Source: Alphaproteobacteria bacterium (GTDB taxonomy: Bacteria; Pseudomonadota; Alphaproteobacteria; Rhizobiales; CAJQND01). From it: DNA of 64,000 nt. Within the stretch, counting starts at the first letter, position 1. Every line of letters starts with the position of its first letter. The stretch spans positions 26,706-90,705 of the forward strand of contig JAAEUE010000233.1 in the NCBI GenBank assembly GCA_024227565.1, read 5' to 3'. Position numbers and translations under genes: made by a program. A model generated the notes under the pieces. The model did no database searches. It had not been told where the DNA came from and was given only the letters and a program-made list of their open reading frames with translations. Below, one piece after another: positions 36,899-45,390 of this stretch.

Positions 36899-38232
36899 GC
36901 TGACACGGTCTGGTTGTTTTTCCAATTTTGCTCTGAACGAATGGCATCGGCTTGCTCGTCAATTTCCGACGGCAAAGACGCGGGCGCAGTCTCTTCTTGA
37001 TCCTGGTTCGAGGCTACGGCGGCAACCTGCTGTTCTGCCTGGTATCTCGCGGCAGTGGTGCGGTGAACCCACTCGAAGAATTCCTCTTCGGGCATGGGTT
37101 TGGCCACATAAAAGCCCTGTACTTCATCGACCCCGCACTCAGCGACAAACTCCCAATCATTTCGATCTTCGACCCCCTCCGCAACGATCCGCATGTTGAG
37201 TTCGCGCCCAAGGTGAACGCTGGCTTCAACGCTTGCGCGGGCGAACCGGTCTTTGGCGGCATTGCGCACGAAGGATTGATCGATTTTGAGCTGAGAGAAC
37301 GGAAACTTACGCAGCTGCTCGATGTTTGAGAATCCTGTGCCGAAGTCGTCGATGGCCAAGTCAAACCCTTGAATTCTGAGGCGTGCGAGCACCTCCATCA
37401 CTGTTGTATTCTGTTTCAGGAAGCTGCTTTCAGTAATCTCAAGTGTGACGGCGGAACGGTCTAATCCCACCGCATCGACGCGGGCGGCGAGTTCGTCTGG
37501 AAACTCCAGCCACTCGAATATGTCGGGCGTGAGGTTTATCGCGACCTTCAGGGGTAATCCGCTGGTGTGCCATTGGGCGCAGGTGTTGATGGCCTGCCTG
37601 AGCAAGCTTCCAGAAAGCGCGCGCATTTGGCCGGTCGCTTGAGCTGCGTCGATGAACTGGGCAGGCTGTATGATGCCAAGCTCTGGATCGATCCACCTGG
37701 CAAGCGCTTCGGCGCCGGTAACTTTGCCTGTGCGGATGTCAATCTTGGGCTGATAGTATGGAACAATGTGACGCTGCGCGATGGCGTCTTGGAGCTTTTG
37801 TGGTGTCGGCTGGAACTGCTTGGTGCATTTCGGCCTTGGCGCGCTGGGCAGCGCGGCCGCAGCAAGCTGTGCGAGTTTCTGGGTGTCCAGAGGCTTGCTC
37901 AAGATGCCGATCAAATCGAAACTGTAGAACGAGGCAATGTCTCTAGTTACATTCAAGACGCTCGTGTCTTCGCCGCTTACAACCGCAAGCTGGCCATCAT
38001 AGCCCAACTCGTTGATGTGGCGGAGGAACTGGACACCGTCCATTTCCGGCATGTTCAAGTCACACAAGATCAACTCGAACTTCTTGGGGTTCTCAGTGAG
38101 GACGGTTAGGGCGCGCAGCCCGTTCTCTGTGACAACCACGTCGGCATTGTGCTCGCAGGTAAAATAACTTGCTAGGATGCCCCGCATCATGGGGTCATCG
38201 TCAACCACAAGAATATTTGTCCCAGCCTTCAT
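36895..38232 (-). CDS. Response regulator with EAL phosphodiesterase domain
   Basis: A 445-residue protein: receiver domain (about 6-130) with VDDDPMM, phosphoacceptor Asp in LILCDLNMPEMDG and Lys in LSKPLD, then an EAL domain (about 155-400). The EAL set is complete: AEALARW, N in NLTPDIFEW, E in LEITESSF, DDFGTGFSN, K in QLKIDQSFV and E in VAEGVED, so c-di-GMP hydrolysis is likely. The start MKAGTNILVVDDDP is preceded by AGGTGAG. No partner kinase lies beside it, so it is an orphan regulator. Overlaps tpiA by 4 nt, tail to tail. Confidence 0.9.
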   Translation of the reverse strand: MKAGTNILVVDDDPMMRGILASYFTCEHNADVVVTENGLRALTVLTENPKKFELILCDLNMPEMDGVQFLRHINELGYDGQLAVVSGEDTSVLNVTRDIASFYSFDLIGILSKPLDTQKLAQLAAAALPSAPRPKCTKQFQPTPQKLQDAIAQRHIVPYYQPKIDIRTGKVTGAEALARWIDPELGIIQPAQFIDAAQATGQMRALSGSLLRQAINTCAQWHTSGLPLKVAINLTPDIFEWLEFPDELAARVDAVGLDRSAVTLEITESSFLKQNTTVMEVLARLRIQGFDLAIDDFGTGFSNIEQLRKFPFSQLKIDQSFVRNAAKDRFARASVEASVHLGRELNMRIVAEGVEDRNDWEFVAECGVDEVQGFYVAKPMPEEEFFEWVHRTTAARYQAEQQVAAVASNQDQEETAPASLPSEIDEQADAIRSEQNWKNNQTVSA

Positions 38233-38339
38233 CAACTCACCTGGTCGGCGGCTGCGCACGTGTTTGGAAAATTTGCCAGCCCCATTGAACAGAGTTAGCT
38301 CTAACCTCTTAAGAAAGTCTGTGTTTAGCGTGCTGATTC

Positions 38340-39863
38340 TTAGGTGGTTTTAGCATCTTCCGGAGGGCCTTCTGGCTCAGGCTCGGCGAAAAACGCCCGG
38401 TAGGCGCTTGCACCCAACGTGAGCAATCCGGCGATGAGCAGGCTCAAACCGATTGGGCGGCTGAAATAGCCCGTCCATTCGTAGTGCAGCATCTGCATGG
38501 CTTGGGCAAAGGTCTGCTCGCCGATTTTCCCCAGAATCAGCCCTAAAACGATACCGGCGACTGAATAGCCCGTACGGCGCAGGAAGAAGCCGGCAACCCC
38601 AGCCACGAACATGACCACCACGTCGATTACCAAGCCCCGGACCGCGTAGGCGCCCACTGTTGCCAACATCAAAATTAGCGGTGCGAGGAACTGGAAGGGA
38701 ATGCGCAGCAGATTGATGATTGTTTTGGTTTCCAGAAAGCCGATGAACAAGATTGAAAGGTTGGCGAAGAACATGGCGGCAAACACCACCCACACCAAAT
38801 CCGCACTGTTGATGAACACCAGGGGCCCTGGCTCCATATCGTGCATTTGGAAAACACCAACCATCATGGCCGTCAGCGCGCCGCCCGGCAGGCCCAGCGC
38901 CAACAGCGGAATCATGGCGGCACCCGTGGCTGCATTGTTGGCGGTTTCTGAAGAGATTACGCCTTCCAGCTTGCCCTTGCCGAACTCCCAGCGCTCCTTC
39001 GACCAGCGAACCGCCTCGTTGTAGCCCATGAAGGCTGCCAAAGTTGCGCCGATGCCGGGCAGGATGCCGCAGAAAAAACCGATGATGATAGAGCGCAGAA
39101 CGGCAATTTTGTGGGCCCAGAGCTCGCCGAAGGATGGAAAATCGACACTGATTTTTGGGGCCTTGTAGGCGCCGGTCGCCTTCTTTTCGGCCTGAACCAT
39201 GATCTCAGACACCGCGAAGAAGCCGAGAATGGTCGGGATAAAATGAATGCCAGCCAAAAGGTATGGCATTTCAAAGTCGTATCGCTCAATGCCGCCCACC
39301 GGGTCCAGTCCGACCACGGCGATCATCAGCCCCGCCAAGATCGACAGCCAACCTTTCCAAAGGGTCTTGGCGCCCACCGATGCGGCAACCGCAAGGCCGA
39401 AGAACACCAGAGCAAAGATTTCCGGCGGACCAAAGGCCGAGATCGCCCATTCGGCAATTGGCTCTGTGGCGAGCATCATGAGGATCGCTGAGACGGTTCC
39501 GCCTATCGCCGAACACATCACCGCTGCGCCCACCGCTTTGCCGGCCTCACCCTTCAGGGTCATTGGGTAGCCGTCGAACGCCGTCGGGGCATTTTCCGGT
39601 GCGCCGGGGATGTTGAATAAGATGGCCGTTATGGCCCCGCCGTAAACGCCGGTGCAGTAGATCACCGAGAACAGCATGATGCCGTGTTCGGCGCTCAAGT
39701 GTGCGGTAAAGGGCAGCAAGATCGCGGCCAGGGTCAACATGCTGACGCCGGGAATGGCGCCGAACAACATGCCGCCAATCACCCCACCGAAGAAGAGGGC
39801 AATCCCTAGGGGGTCACTGAACAGAGTGACCGTTCCGGTTGCGAAGTTTGTGAATGCGTCCAT
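38340..39863 (-). CDS. tctA: Tripartite tricarboxylate transporter, large membrane subunit TctA
   Basis: A 507-residue membrane subunit with about 12 helices. The signature GVIGGMLFGAIPGVSMLTLA at the N-terminus and the repeated ILPGIGATLAAFMGYNEA in the second half mark the two halves of TctA. It works with TctB and the periplasmic binding protein TctC, using an ion gradient to import an organic acid. Last gene of tctC-tctB-tctA. The linked genes on the other strand (CoA ligase and acylating dehydrogenase) suggest the substrate. Confidence 0.92.
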   Translation of the reverse strand: MDAFTNFATGTVTLFSDPLGIALFFGGVIGGMLFGAIPGVSMLTLAAILLPFTAHLSAEHGIMLFSVIYCTGVYGGAITAILFNIPGAPENAPTAFDGYPMTLKGEAGKAVGAAVMCSAIGGTVSAILMMLATEPIAEWAISAFGPPEIFALVFFGLAVAASVGAKTLWKGWLSILAGLMIAVVGLDPVGGIERYDFEMPYLLAGIHFIPTILGFFAVSEIMVQAEKKATGAYKAPKISVDFPSFGELWAHKIAVLRSIIIGFFCGILPGIGATLAAFMGYNEAVRWSKERWEFGKGKLEGVISSETANNAATGAAMIPLLALGLPGGALTAMMVGVFQMHDMEPGPLVFINSADLVWVVFAAMFFANLSILFIGFLETKTIINLLRIPFQFLAPLILMLATVGAYAVRGLVIDVVVMFVAGVAGFFLRRTGYSVAGIVLGLILGKIGEQTFAQAMQMLHYEWTGYFSRPIGLSLLIAGLLTLGASAYRAFFAEPEPEGPPEDAKTT

Positions 39864-39882
39864 TTTCAGTGCCCCAACTGGC

Positions 39883-40587
39883 CTATTGCAGGATCGTCAC
39901 AATCCAAGTGCCAAAATCATAGAACGGATGAATGTTGCCTGTGGGCAATCCCACGTAGAGCAATTTCACGAACATAAACAGTAAGATGCCGAAGACGCCC
40001 GCCGCAACGCCCGCCATCCATCCGATCCGCCGCTCTCCCATTAAATACATCACGCACATGGCGAACACCGGGGCCAGTGCGTAGAAGCCCATATCCTCAA
40101 GCAACGCTCCGAAAAAGATCGGCAGAGCCAGCATGCCTCCAACCTGGTTGCGGTAGGCCATCCAGCCGAACAGTGCCATCAAAGGGAAGGCTGTAAGAAG
40201 CTTTATGGTGCCAAGCCCATCGGGCGGCAGGCCCATCATGCCCCCAAGAAAATCAGGTACCCGCAGATAAATAAACGGGATGGCCACCATGGCAAAGGTA
40301 TGGGCGTACCAATTCAAGCTGGAATGATCTTCCGGTGCCTCGACGCTGTCGTCTGCAGCTGCGTTCAGCTTGCTGGTCGCGCCGCCTTCGCCGCGTTTCC
40401 AATGCCAGGCCAGTTGACCAAGGGCCGCCAGCACAATCATCAGAATGATTGCACGGGGCCAGCCGCTGGCGCCAAATTTATAAATCTCGATCGGTTTGTT
40501 GAATTCAAAAGAAAAAATGAACAAGACCAGAGCGAGCAGAAGCCAAAGCCCAGCTTCGACCAAATGGCCGGTTTTTAGATTCCCCAT
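39883..40587 (-). CDS. tctB: Tripartite tricarboxylate transporter, small membrane subunit TctB
   Basis: A 234-residue protein with an N-terminal helix (LVEAGLWLLLALVLFIFSFE) and further helices, including a double C-terminal helix (IGWMAGVAAGVFGILLFMFV). It is larger than the usual 150-170 residues of TctB; the extra part is a soluble loop (about 65-95) between helices. It lies between tctC and tctA, 19 bp before tctA. Confidence 0.82.
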   Translation of the reverse strand: MGNLKTGHLVEAGLWLLLALVLFIFSFEFNKPIEIYKFGASGWPRAIILMIVLAALGQLAWHWKRGEGGATSKLNAAADDSVEAPEDHSSLNWYAHTFAMVAIPFIYLRVPDFLGGMMGLPPDGLGTIKLLTAFPLMALFGWMAYRNQVGGMLALPIFFGALLEDMGFYALAPVFAMCVMYLMGERRIGWMAGVAAGVFGILLFMFVKLLYVGLPTGNIHPFYDFGTWIVTILQ

Positions 40588-40606
40588 ACCTCACCCGCGT
40601 AGTAGA

Positions 40607-40634
40607 CGGCCCCGGCATGTTTCAGCCGGGGCCG
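40607..40634 (-). promoter_or_regulatory. Strong stem-loop between tctC and tctB
   Basis: CGGCCCCGGC at 40607-40616 and GCCGGGGCCG at 40625-40634 form a perfect 10-bp stem with an 8-nt loop. No T-run follows. Such hairpins after a binding-protein gene typically protect its mRNA and lower expression of the membrane genes downstream, which fits a need for excess TctC. Confidence 0.75.
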
Positions 40635-40663
40635 GATTCGGCGCGCAAGCGCCTTGTTGGTGG

Positions 40664-41692
40664 TTACTTCACTTCCAGACCCATTGATTTGTACACTTCA
40701 CGGTACTGGGCAACGGTCGATGTGATGAGTTCTTGTGAACCTTTGGTGTCGCGATAGCTGTCGATCAGGTTCATGAACTTGCTTTCGTTGTACTTCTGAT
40801 ATCCCTCAGTACAAAAAGCCTTCTGGAATGCCCACTGCAGCCATTCAACACGGTCTGCTGGTGCACCCTTCTTCACGTAGAAGCCGCGGAAACGGAAGAG
40901 CGGCTCAAAGTTCATGCCCTCATCCTTGATGCTCGGAACGTCCGCAAACGCGGCTGGGCGTTCTTTCAGGATGGTCAGGATCGGCTTGAACCGGCCTGCA
41001 TCGAGAAATTTGCGCACATCGCCTGGTTGCTCGAACAATGCATCAACCTGACCACCTGCCAGAGCGCCGTAGCGCGGTGCACCTTTGTCGAATGAGATCT
41101 GTTGGATCTTCATGCCAGTTGCATCAGTGATGAACTTCATCGTGACGCGCTCCATGGAACCTTCCTTGGAGACGTTGGCGATGGTGGCCTTGCCGTCTTG
41201 TGCCTTCACCCAGGTCACGAAGGATTTCCAATCGGTGAACCGGTCCTCGTTCTTGCGGATGTAGATCTGCGAGAAAGTGATTTGTGACGTCACCAACGGG
41301 ATCAGATCTGAAGCTGGGTTCGGGCGGGTGGAGTCCAAAGCATGCGCGCTGGACGCATCGTCAATGTGCTCCATCACCGTATAGCCATCCGGCGGAGTTG
41401 CCATATAGGACGTCATGCCAACCGTTCCAGAGCCGCCAGGCTTGTGGTCGCGGTTGATGGAAACACCGGTGAGATCAGACACAGCCTGTGCCATGGCCTG
41501 AGCCACCTGGCCGGATCCGCCGGCAGGGCCATAAGGCACGATCATGGTGAGCGCACGTGCCGGATAATCGCCAGCCTTGTCGCGTTTGCCCGGCAAGTCA
41601 TCGGTTGCACAAGCCGCCCAGGCCGTGCCGCCGGCAACGGCCAAAGCGGCAATGGCAGTTGCCGCGCCTGCAAAATAGTTCATGAGTTTCAT
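40664..41692 (-). CDS. tctC: Tripartite tricarboxylate transporter, periplasmic binding protein TctC
   Basis: A 342-residue protein with a signal peptide (MKLMNYFAGAATAIAALAVA, cleavage after TAWA) and the Bug/TctC signature PARALTMIVPYGPAGGSGQV, followed by MTSYMATPPDGYTVM. It captures the substrate in the periplasm. The start at 41692 is preceded by GGGAGAAAAAGA. It has extra Cys residues near the N-terminus (AACATDDLPG) and in EKAFCTEGYQ which may form a disulfide. Divergent from iclR. Confidence 0.92.
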   Translation of the reverse strand: MKLMNYFAGAATAIAALAVAGGTAWAACATDDLPGKRDKAGDYPARALTMIVPYGPAGGSGQVAQAMAQAVSDLTGVSINRDHKPGGSGTVGMTSYMATPPDGYTVMEHIDDASSAHALDSTRPNPASDLIPLVTSQITFSQIYIRKNEDRFTDWKSFVTWVKAQDGKATIANVSKEGSMERVTMKFITDATGMKIQQISFDKGAPRYGALAGGQVDALFEQPGDVRKFLDAGRFKPILTILKERPAAFADVPSIKDEGMNFEPLFRFRGFYVKKGAPADRVEWLQWAFQKAFCTEGYQKYNESKFMNLIDSYRDTKGSQELITSTVAQYREVYKSMGLEVK

Positions 41693-41770
41693 TCTTTTTC
41701 TCCCTTTTGGTAACCCCATTTGGATTTGTCGAGGCTTTAGTCATTGTGATATTGACCGCGTTTGACCAAT

Positions 41771-41783
41771 GAAGCAATGCTTC
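41771..41783. promoter_or_regulatory. Palindrome in the tctC promoter region
   Basis: GAAGCAATGCTTC is a perfect 6-bp-arm palindrome 79 bp upstream of the tctC start. Next to it, TTGACC-GCG-TTTGACC (41753-41767 region) is a short direct repeat. It may be an additional regulator site or part of the tctC promoter; nothing further supports it. Confidence 0.35.
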
Positions 41784-41861
41784 TCGCGTTCTCCTTATCC
41801 TTTGCAATCCCAATTTTGTTTTGCTGGTCAGGTGATCGCATTATTGTTATAATTGGAACGC

Positions 41862-41890
41862 AGTGTTCAGATTTTCAGAATTTCATACGA
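41862..41890 (+). promoter_or_regulatory. Candidate IclR operator, upstream copy
   Basis: This 29-bp sequence (AGTGTTCAG, then TTTTCA, AATTT and ATACGA at fixed spacing) matches 42718-42746 in the opposite orientation at 26 of 29 positions. Inside it, TTCA recurs at 8-bp steps. It ends 27 bp before the iclR start codon and lies in the divergent tctC/iclR region. Its partner lies in front of the catabolic operon, so joint control by the IclR protein is the simplest explanation. Confidence 0.65.
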
Positions 41891-41917
41891 AAGTCAATTG
41901 AGAATTAGACCGAACCC

Positions 41918-42688
41918 ATGGCTGGCCAAACACCCGGAGAACGCGGATCTGCTCTAAGCAAGGCAGTTGATGTATTGAGGCTCGTCGCTGAGAGCGAGCG
42001 GGCGGTGGGGCTGGCAGAGCTGGCCGAACAGCTGGAACTGCCGAGGCCGACGCTCCACAGGGTGCTGCAGCAGTTGGTGGAAGAACAACTGATTCTGAGA
42101 GCGGCACCAAAAGACCGCTATGTTGTTGGTCCGAAACTCACTCAGCTGTCGGGCAATGCTTTGCGAAGCTTAAGTGCCCAACCTCCTGTGCGCGCGATTC
42201 TCAATGAACTCGTTGCCGAGTCCCAAGAGACCTGCAATGTGGGCGTATTGGATCAGGACGAAGTGGTCTACATTGAGCGTGTGGAGGGGATTTCTCCCTT
42301 GCGTCTGCAGCTGCAGATCGGCAGCCGCGTTCCGTTCCACTGCACGGCAATCGGGAAGCTGCTCGCGGCCGAACAACACAAGAATGTACGAACGCGGCTG
42401 TTGAGGGCGACGGAGCTGGAGCGCTTTACCGAGCACACGTTGTCGAGTGAGACGGCGTTGGAAGAAGAGTTCTCCACGATCAGATCTGAAGGCTTTTCCT
42501 TTAACAACGAAGAGTTTGTGGAAGGATTGTCGGCGATCGCCGTGGCGATCAATGATGGTGCAGGCAGACCGGTCGCAGCCCTCTCGATTCACGCCTTGCA
42601 CGTTCGTATGCCCAAAGACAAAGCGATGAGCTATTTGACCAGCATGCGAGACAAGGCAGATCGAATCGCCGAGGCGTGGTCGTTGTAA
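41918..42688 (+). CDS. IclR-family transcriptional regulator
   Basis: A 256-residue regulator: winged helix-turn-helix (about 9-70) with LSKAVDVLRLVAESERAVGL followed by ELAEQLELPRPTLHRVLQQL, then the effector-binding domain (about 85-250) with IGSRVPFHCTAIGKLLAA and FSFNNEEFVEGLSAIAVAI, a typical IclR block. It sits between the tct operon (divergent) and the dehydrogenase/CoA-ligase operon (same strand) and is flanked by a matched pair of 29-bp sites, so it very probably controls both. Confidence 0.93.
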   Translation: MAGQTPGERGSALSKAVDVLRLVAESERAVGLAELAEQLELPRPTLHRVLQQLVEEQLILRAAPKDRYVVGPKLTQLSGNALRSLSAQPPVRAILNELVAESQETCNVGVLDQDEVVYIERVEGISPLRLQLQIGSRVPFHCTAIGKLLAAEQHKNVRTRLLRATELERFTEHTLSSETALEEEFSTIRSEGFSFNNEEFVEGLSAIAVAINDGAGRPVAALSIHALHVRMPKDKAMSYLTSMRDKADRIAEAWSL

Positions 42689-42717
42689 AAGTAAGCCGGA
42701 ACGGCGAGACTTGACTG

Positions 42718-42746
42718 TCGTATAAAATTGTGAAAAGCTGAACACT
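42718..42746 (-). promoter_or_regulatory. Candidate IclR operator, downstream copy
   Basis: The minus strand of this segment repeats 41862-41890 with three mismatches, at the positions between AGTGTTCAG, TTTTCA, AATTT and ATACGA. It begins 29 bp after the iclR stop codon and ends 85 bp before the aldehyde dehydrogenase start. The inverted placement on the two sides of iclR is what an operator serving two promoters would show. Confidence 0.65.
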
Positions 42747-42831
42747 ATATTCCGTTTACATGGTTTGAGGGCTTTTAGATCGCTCTTTGGGCGGCCTTTG
42801 GCAGACAACCTATCTTTATGAGGCCGGGACA

Positions 42832-44262
42832 ATGACACTCGCAGCGCATGAGAGTTTTACCGAACAGCTGGACGTTAAGAGCGCGATTGACACTTTGATT
42901 TCGTGTGGGCGTGCGGCCATGGACGCGTTCGATAATCACGATCAAGCACGCATCGACGAGGCGGTCACAGCGCTGGCCTGGTCGATCTACAAGCCAGAAA
43001 ATGCCGAGGCGCTGGCCGTTCTCGCAGTCGAAGATACGGGGCTGGGCAATGTGCCCTCCAAGATTATCAAAAACACCCGCAAGACATTCGGAACCCTGCG
43101 TGACCTCATGCGGGTTAAAACGACCGGGGTCATCGAGGAACTGCCGGAAAAGGGAATGGTAAAATATGCCAAGCCTGTTGGGGTCGTGGCGGCCGTTTGT
43201 CCATCAACTAATCCCGCGGCCACTCCCGTCAACAAGGCCATGATGTCAGTGAAGGGCGGCAACGCGGTTGTTATTGCGCCGTCACCGGCTGGTTATGGAA
43301 CTACGGCCAAGACGGTTGAACTCATGCGGGCCGAACTGCGCAAGGGCGGACATCCGGAAGATCTTGTTCAGATCCTGCCATCCCCGGTTTCCAAAGAGCT
43401 TACACAAGCGCTTATGGAAGCAAGCGATCTGGTGGTGTGCACGGGCTCGCAGAACAATGTGCGCCGAGCCTATTCCAGCGGCACCGTGGCCATCGGTGTT
43501 GGTGCCGGCAATGTGCCGGTGATCATCGATTCCACCGCCGATTTGGACGATGCCGCAGAGAAGATCTGCGCCTCCAAAATTTTTGATAATTCCACCTCGT
43601 GCTCATCGGAAAATTCGGTGATCATTCTGGATGATGTCTACGAGGATGCCATCGCCGCACTTGAGCGGGCAGGCGGGTATCGTGCCTCTGGGGACGAAAA
43701 GCAGAAGGTGGTCGACACCCTTTGGGTGAACGGCAAATTAAACCGGCATGTGATTGCAAAAGATGCCGACGTTTTTGCGGACGTGGCCGGGCTGGCGGGC
43801 AACGCTAAGTCCTGCAAATTCTTCATGGTTGAGCACGAAGGGATAGGACCTGATCACCCATTGTCGGATGAAAAGCTCGCGCTGGTGCTTACCGTCTATC
43901 GGGCCAGCGACTTTACAGAAGCAAAAGACAAGGTCGCACGCATTCTGGATTTTAAAGGCATTGGCCATTCCTGCGGGATCCACACAAATACACCAGAACA
44001 TGCAACCGAACTGGCTGAGGATTTGAAGGTTGTTCGAGTTCTGGTCAATCAAGCCCATACGTTTGGCAATGGTGGCAGCTTCAACAACGGGCTGAGTTTT
44101 ACCCTGTCCATGGGGTGCGGAACTTGGGCTGGCAATTCGATTTCGGACAATCTCAACTATTCCCACTTCATCAACATCACTCACCTTGTGACCACGGTTG
44201 GCGAAGACAAGCCGAGCGAAGAAGAACTCTTCGGCGACTACTGGGAAAAATACGGAAAATAA
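42832..44262 (+). CDS. Acylating aldehyde dehydrogenase, sulfoacetaldehyde dehydrogenase (SauS)-like
   Basis: A 476-residue CoA-acylating aldehyde dehydrogenase. The coenzyme-binding and catalytic regions read PVGVVAAVCPSTNPAATPVN, VCTGSQNNVRRAY, IGVGAGNVPVIID and KIFDNSTSCSSENSVI with the catalytic Cys257; the AdhE/EutE-type FDNxxxCxSE pattern marks the acylating subgroup. The sequence is most like enzymes annotated as acylating sulfoacetaldehyde dehydrogenase (SauS), which interconvert sulfoacetyl-CoA and sulfoacetaldehyde. It heads an operon with a SucCD-like CoA ligase, which could make the acyl-CoA. The start at 42832 follows GAGGCCGGGACA. Substrate is inferred from recall and context; another short acyl-CoA is possible. 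Confidence 0.78.
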   Translation: MTLAAHESFTEQLDVKSAIDTLISCGRAAMDAFDNHDQARIDEAVTALAWSIYKPENAEALAVLAVEDTGLGNVPSKIIKNTRKTFGTLRDLMRVKTTGVIEELPEKGMVKYAKPVGVVAAVCPSTNPAATPVNKAMMSVKGGNAVVIAPSPAGYGTTAKTVELMRAELRKGGHPEDLVQILPSPVSKELTQALMEASDLVVCTGSQNNVRRAYSSGTVAIGVGAGNVPVIIDSTADLDDAAEKICASKIFDNSTSCSSENSVIILDDVYEDAIAALERAGGYRASGDEKQKVVDTLWVNGKLNRHVIAKDADVFADVAGLAGNAKSCKFFMVEHEGIGPDHPLSDEKLALVLTVYRASDFTEAKDKVARILDFKGIGHSCGIHTNTPEHATELAEDLKVVRVLVNQAHTFGNGGSFNNGLSFTLSMGCGTWAGNSISDNLNYSHFINITHLVTTVGEDKPSEEELFGDYWEKYGK

Positions 44263-44268
44263 GAGCTC

Positions 44269-45390
44269 ATGAACTTTGAGGAGTATGCCGCAAAACCGCT
44301 TCTAAAGGCGGAAGGCATTGTGGTTCCGGCCGGCGAGCTTGTGCGCTCGGCAGATGAGGCCACCGCCGTCGCACAAAAGATCGGCGCGTGTGTGGTGAAA
44401 GCCCAAGTGCCGACAGGCAAACGCGGCAAGGCCGGAGGTATCGCCCTGGCGGCCTCACCGGATGAAGCGTGCTCGGAAGCAGCGCGCATTCTGGGCATGC
44501 AAATCGGCGAGCACACTGTGGAGAAAGTCTTGGTGGAGGCCCAGGTGCCAATCGCCAGCGAACTCTATGCTGCTGTCCTCAATGACCCAGTGACAAAGAG
44601 CCCGCTGGTCCTGTTTTCTCCAGAGGGCGGGATGGATATTGAGGAGATTGCAGAGAATCATCCGGAAAAACTGATGCGGCTGCCAGTCGATATCCGCCAC
44701 GGTTTTGATCCGGCCGAGGTGGCGGCCAATCTTCCGGAGTTGGGCGATGTCAACCAGGCCGACCTGGTCGCCCTTTTGGAGAAACTCTATTCGGTCTACG
44801 CGGCCAACGATGCTGAATTGCTGGAAATCAACCCATTGGTGCTGACAACCAACGGCGATCTTATTGCGCTGGACTGCAAGTTTACGCTCGATGATTCCGG
44901 CGTGAAGCGCCAGGAGGAGTTAGCCGAGCACGGCACACCTGACAAAACCACCGAGCTTGAGGCGAGGTCACATGCGGTGAACCTCAAATACATCGAGCTT
45001 GAGGGCAATGTGGGTGTTTTGGCCAACGGCGCAGGGGTGACCATGACAACCATGGACGCCATCAGCCATTATGGTGGAGCGCCAGCGAATTTCTTGGAGA
45101 TCGGCGGCGAGGCCTACCGGTTGTCCAAAGAGGCGCTTGAGATCGTTTTGGCCAACCCGAATGTTAAATCCCTGATGGTCAATTTCTGCGGCGCGTTTGC
45201 GCGCTGCGATGTGATGGCCGAGGGTGTGGTGAATGCTTGGAAAGAGCTGGAACCGGACATTCCAGTGTTCTTTACGATCCACGGGACGGGAGATAAGGAA
45301 GCCATCGCACTGGTGCGCGAAGGTCTGGGTCTTGAGCCCTATGAGTTCATGGATGATGCGGTGAGAGCCGCCGTGGAGGCAGCGCAATGA
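44269..45390 (+). CDS. ADP-forming acid-CoA ligase beta subunit (SucC-like)
   Basis: A 373-residue ATP-grasp subunit: N-terminal MNFEEYAAKPLLKAEGIVVP and KAQVPTGKRGKAGGI are as in SucC, EINPLVLTTNGDLIALDCKF is the metal-binding block, and the C-terminal half carries GAGVTMTTMDAISHYGG. Being separate from a TCA-cycle operon, and coupled to an acylating aldehyde dehydrogenase, it more likely activates a specific carboxylate than succinate. A two-subunit NDP-forming sulfoacetate-CoA ligase (SauCD) is known from Bilophila; malate-CoA ligase is a further relative. It overlaps the alpha subunit gene by 4 nt (ATGA). Confidence 0.83.
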   Translation: MNFEEYAAKPLLKAEGIVVPAGELVRSADEATAVAQKIGACVVKAQVPTGKRGKAGGIALAASPDEACSEAARILGMQIGEHTVEKVLVEAQVPIASELYAAVLNDPVTKSPLVLFSPEGGMDIEEIAENHPEKLMRLPVDIRHGFDPAEVAANLPELGDVNQADLVALLEKLYSVYAANDAELLEINPLVLTTNGDLIALDCKFTLDDSGVKRQEELAEHGTPDKTTELEARSHAVNLKYIELEGNVGVLANGAGVTMTTMDAISHYGGAPANFLEIGGEAYRLSKEALEIVLANPNVKSLMVNFCGAFARCDVMAEGVVNAWKELEPDIPVFFTIHGTGDKEAIALVREGLGLEPYEFMDDAVRAAVEAAQ

